Shown here piece after piece: positions 61,301 to 64,000 of a DNA stretch of 64,000 nt; position 1 is the first letter of the stretch; each line of letters begins with the position of its first letter. The translations under genes and the position numbers were made by a program. Origin of the DNA: Casuarius casuarius (Eukaryota; Chordata; Aves; Casuariiformes; Casuariidae); contig PTFA01000028.1 in the NCBI GenBank assembly GCA_003342895.1, forward strand, positions 5,684,477 through 5,748,476, in the 5' to 3' direction. A model generated the notes under the pieces. The model was given only the letters and a program-made list of their open reading frames with translations, was not told where the DNA came from and did no database searches.

Positions 61301-64000
61301 TATTTGCATGTATTGGCTGGGAAGATGGAGACATGTTATTTTAAATTTCCCCCTCAGTCCAACAAAGGCCAGTAGGTATTTCCATTAAAATTTTTATTTT
61401 ACTTGATGTAGTGAGTAATACTTGATGGCAGGATGGGACCAATGAGTAGGGCACAAAGGAAGAAACAAGAGCCTTGCATGCTGTGTGGCCTTAAACAAGT
61501 TTCTCTCCTTGTGCTGTGTTTTCCCCTTTTGCTATTTTATCTGCTTCATTTATTTAGACTGTAAGCTCTTTCAGAGGAGATTGATTGCCATGTGCTTGCA
61601 CAGTGCCCATCCCACAGTCCTACTCTGGGTCTTTTTGCTGTCTGTATAGAAAGTAACTTTTCTCCCCTTCATAAGTTATCAGCAATGTTATTTGGAAATC
61701 GCTGCACGTGTTGGACTTAGACACCACATCTGGCAAAGCTTAAACAATCTGCTAGCACGGTTGTGTAACTCGCCTGCCATACAGTTACACAAGTCTCAGA
61801 GTCTGCATAACACTTCACACGATTCAGCAGGCTGAAAGTAGGCTTTTAGTGCTGTTTTAGCTTTCAGTATTTCACGTTACCAGAGCTCTGCTGATTATGC
61901 AGCTAATCTGATAAAGTATAAAAATGTGCGGAGGTGTTCTCAAAAGAAAGTATTTGGAAGCTTGTCCCATGTTTACCAGGCCCTCTCACAAGTGTCTGAT
62001 TTCAGTTGTGCAGCTGTGAGTGAAGGCAGCAGATTTTTGCTTGGCTGGCTTTTCACAAAGTGAGACCTTGAAGCAAGGCCTTGCTTCTCTATCCTGAAGA
62101 TATTGCTGGCCACTAGAGATTATCATTTGGGACCCTACTTCTTTTCTATTTATTGTTTCAAGTTATGTAACAGTTGTTTAAGATCATTCACTGATGAAGA
62201 TGTATTTGGTTGGATGTGATAGAAGATCAGTTACATTATCTTGACAAAATATATTATTGCTCTTAGCTCTCTTCAGGGCAGGATTGGTCATGTAGTAAAG
62301 TGATCATATTTTTTAGTAAAAAAAAAAAAAAAAAAATTGCAATTTGTACCCAGTTTAATGAGGGTATTTATGCAAGTAATTCGAGCTCATAAGAATGCTC
62401 AGGAAAAAAATACTACTTGTTTTAACCAAACATAGATCAAATACTCTGTTGCATACTTTTTTACTGGCCTGGGTGTTTCTGATTTCTTAAACTAAGCTTT
62501 TGGACAAAGCAGAGGATGTGAACTGTCAGCTGCTTCTGCTCATGACCAATGTTCTGGAGGTGCAGTTCAAGTTTCTTCAATACTCGAGTTGTTCGTTTAT
62601 TTCTTTTAAGTGATTCATCTTAATTTCTTGTTAAACTTGTCTTGATGGCAGGTTTTTAAAAAGACCTGATGGCTTGATGTACAGCACAGTAGTTGGTACT
62701 TCACAGTATTTCTGATTCTCACAAATGTGGTCTACTTTGGGAATTAAAAAGAGGAAGAGTGATGGATTAGAATGAAAGCTTCCTTTGCTTTGAATCTTTG
62801 AATGCTAGAAATGATCTGTTAAAAAAATCAGTACAGATGTAGATGATCAAGAGGAATCTAAATATACACAGACATGTGTGAATAAGTAATCCAAGGTATC
62901 CTAAAGTATGCTTCATGTGCTCTGTCCTGCAACCTTTTGAAATATCAAAAAAAAACGACCCCGGTTCATATTCTTAAATAGAAGAAGAATAATGTGTATG
63001 TTCTGCTGTGGAAGTACACTTATTCAAACAGCTGACTTTCATAAGTGGCTTTAATCATGAGTTGTCTCCAAACTAATTTGTAGAATCTGTGGGGGCAGAT
63101 TATTAGCTGGTGTAAACTCTTATCACCATTGATTCAATGGAGTTATGACAGTTGAGCTATGACCTAAGAAGCACAGAATTCTTCCAAATTTAACTGATGA
63201 TTTACAGATTGTGTTTTGATTTACAGTTGATATTTGTGTAACTGCAGAATGCTAATTACACTCAGCCAGGCTCCTCTCTCTCTTTGCGGTATGGCAAAAG
63301 ATCCATATGGCCAGCAGCTCCAGTCAGCTGTACATAAAACCAGTGCCGCTGGCAGCATGCTACCTGCCTATTTCTAGTCCTCATCTAATGGCAGGGGGTG
63401 GTGGTGACCCACTGTTGGCATTCCTGGCCTTTGCTGATATGGTAGTTTCCGGGTTTAGTTAAGAGCAGCTGGGAACTGGCTGTGTAGGATTGGTTAAGAT
63501 CATAAAACTGCAAATGGTTCGATTTGATTGCCATTATGTTTGACATATAGTCGTGCCAAGCACATTTATCAAAGATTTCCCTCTAAACTGTACTGCTGTT
63601 CCCTCTTTGGTAAGATCATTTCCAATGTTTTTGCTGTTATAAAATGGTGCACAGGAAGTAGGTTATCGTCAAATGTGTATTTGTTGCACTGACATTACAG
63701 CTATAGAGGATCTAAAATTCATCCTATACAAAGCATAAATGCTTTCTAATAGCTTCCTTGCACCAGGAATGCTGACCTGTAGGTGTGCTATCTTTATATT
63801 GACTCATCGAATACTTTGTAATCAAATCCAGTATGTAACTTCATCTGTGCTTAAATTCATTACCTTCCTTTCTCCCAAGAGAAAATTCTGAAAGATAGAT
63901 TTACAAAGTTTAATTTCTTTTGAATTTAGAAAAACTGTAGGTTTCAGCATTCAAGTTGACAATGGTTTCTGAAAAAAATTGTCATGAAAGCATGCTACTC
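58378..64000 (+). other. TENT2: TENT2 intron 12, incomplete
   Basis: At least 5.6 kb of intron with a GTAAGT donor and no matching acceptor or final exon in the window. It contains a T-run near 59,830-59,844, a C-run and A-run around an N at 60,233, and an A-run at about 62,319-62,336. No coding sequence recognised. The remaining C-terminal exons lie further right. Confidence 0.65.

Noticed and set aside
58378..64000. Final TENT2 exons
   Set aside because: I looked for the rest of the PAP-associated domain and the C-terminus and found no matching sequence before the window ends.

Overview
This 64 kb window looks like vertebrate nuclear DNA, most probably from a bird. The evidence is a multi-exon gene with GT-AG introns, a CpG-island promoter in otherwise AT-rich sequence, and a dead CR1 retrotransposon fragment with clear reverse-transcriptase motifs (CR1 is the dominant LINE of birds and other sauropsids). 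Single N characters at three homopolymer runs show that this is assembled eukaryotic sequence.

The one gene I recognise is TENT2 (also called PAPD4 or GLD2), a cytoplasmic non-canonical poly(A) RNA polymerase, on the + strand. A CpG island at about 24,230-25,220 holds the promoter and a probable non-coding exon 1. The start codon is at 27,394. I place 11 constitutive coding exons between 27,394 and 58,377, encoding 417 codons plus two bases. All exon phases join without a break. The nucleotidyltransferase motif, with its catalytic aspartates, and the start of the PAP-associated domain are inside the window. The C-terminus, roughly 80 residues by comparison with the mammalian protein, lies beyond base 64,000.

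The left 24 kb is mostly intergenic. It has a GC-rich edge at 1-170, possibly the CpG island of a neighbouring gene (HOMER1 is the expected left neighbour by vertebrate synteny). It also has a possible orphan terminal exon at 5,084-5,224, the antisense CR1 fragment at about 10,530-11,816, a 12-bp-stem inverted repeat near 18,240, and a degenerate tandem array of about 110-170 bp units at about 22,970-23,635.

The most interesting signals are splice-related and lie inside TENT2. One is a 42-bp in-frame candidate cassette exon at 32,819-32,860, which would insert 14 residues just after the catalytic motif. Another is a candidate stop-containing ('poison') exon at 36,902-37,052 in the large intron 7. 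The third is a GC-AG intron after exon 8. A perfect 95-bp direct repeat beside an N and an A-rich run at 31,310-31,621 is either a recent duplication or an assembly artefact. I saw no prokaryotic-style system, CRISPR array, tRNA or rRNA.
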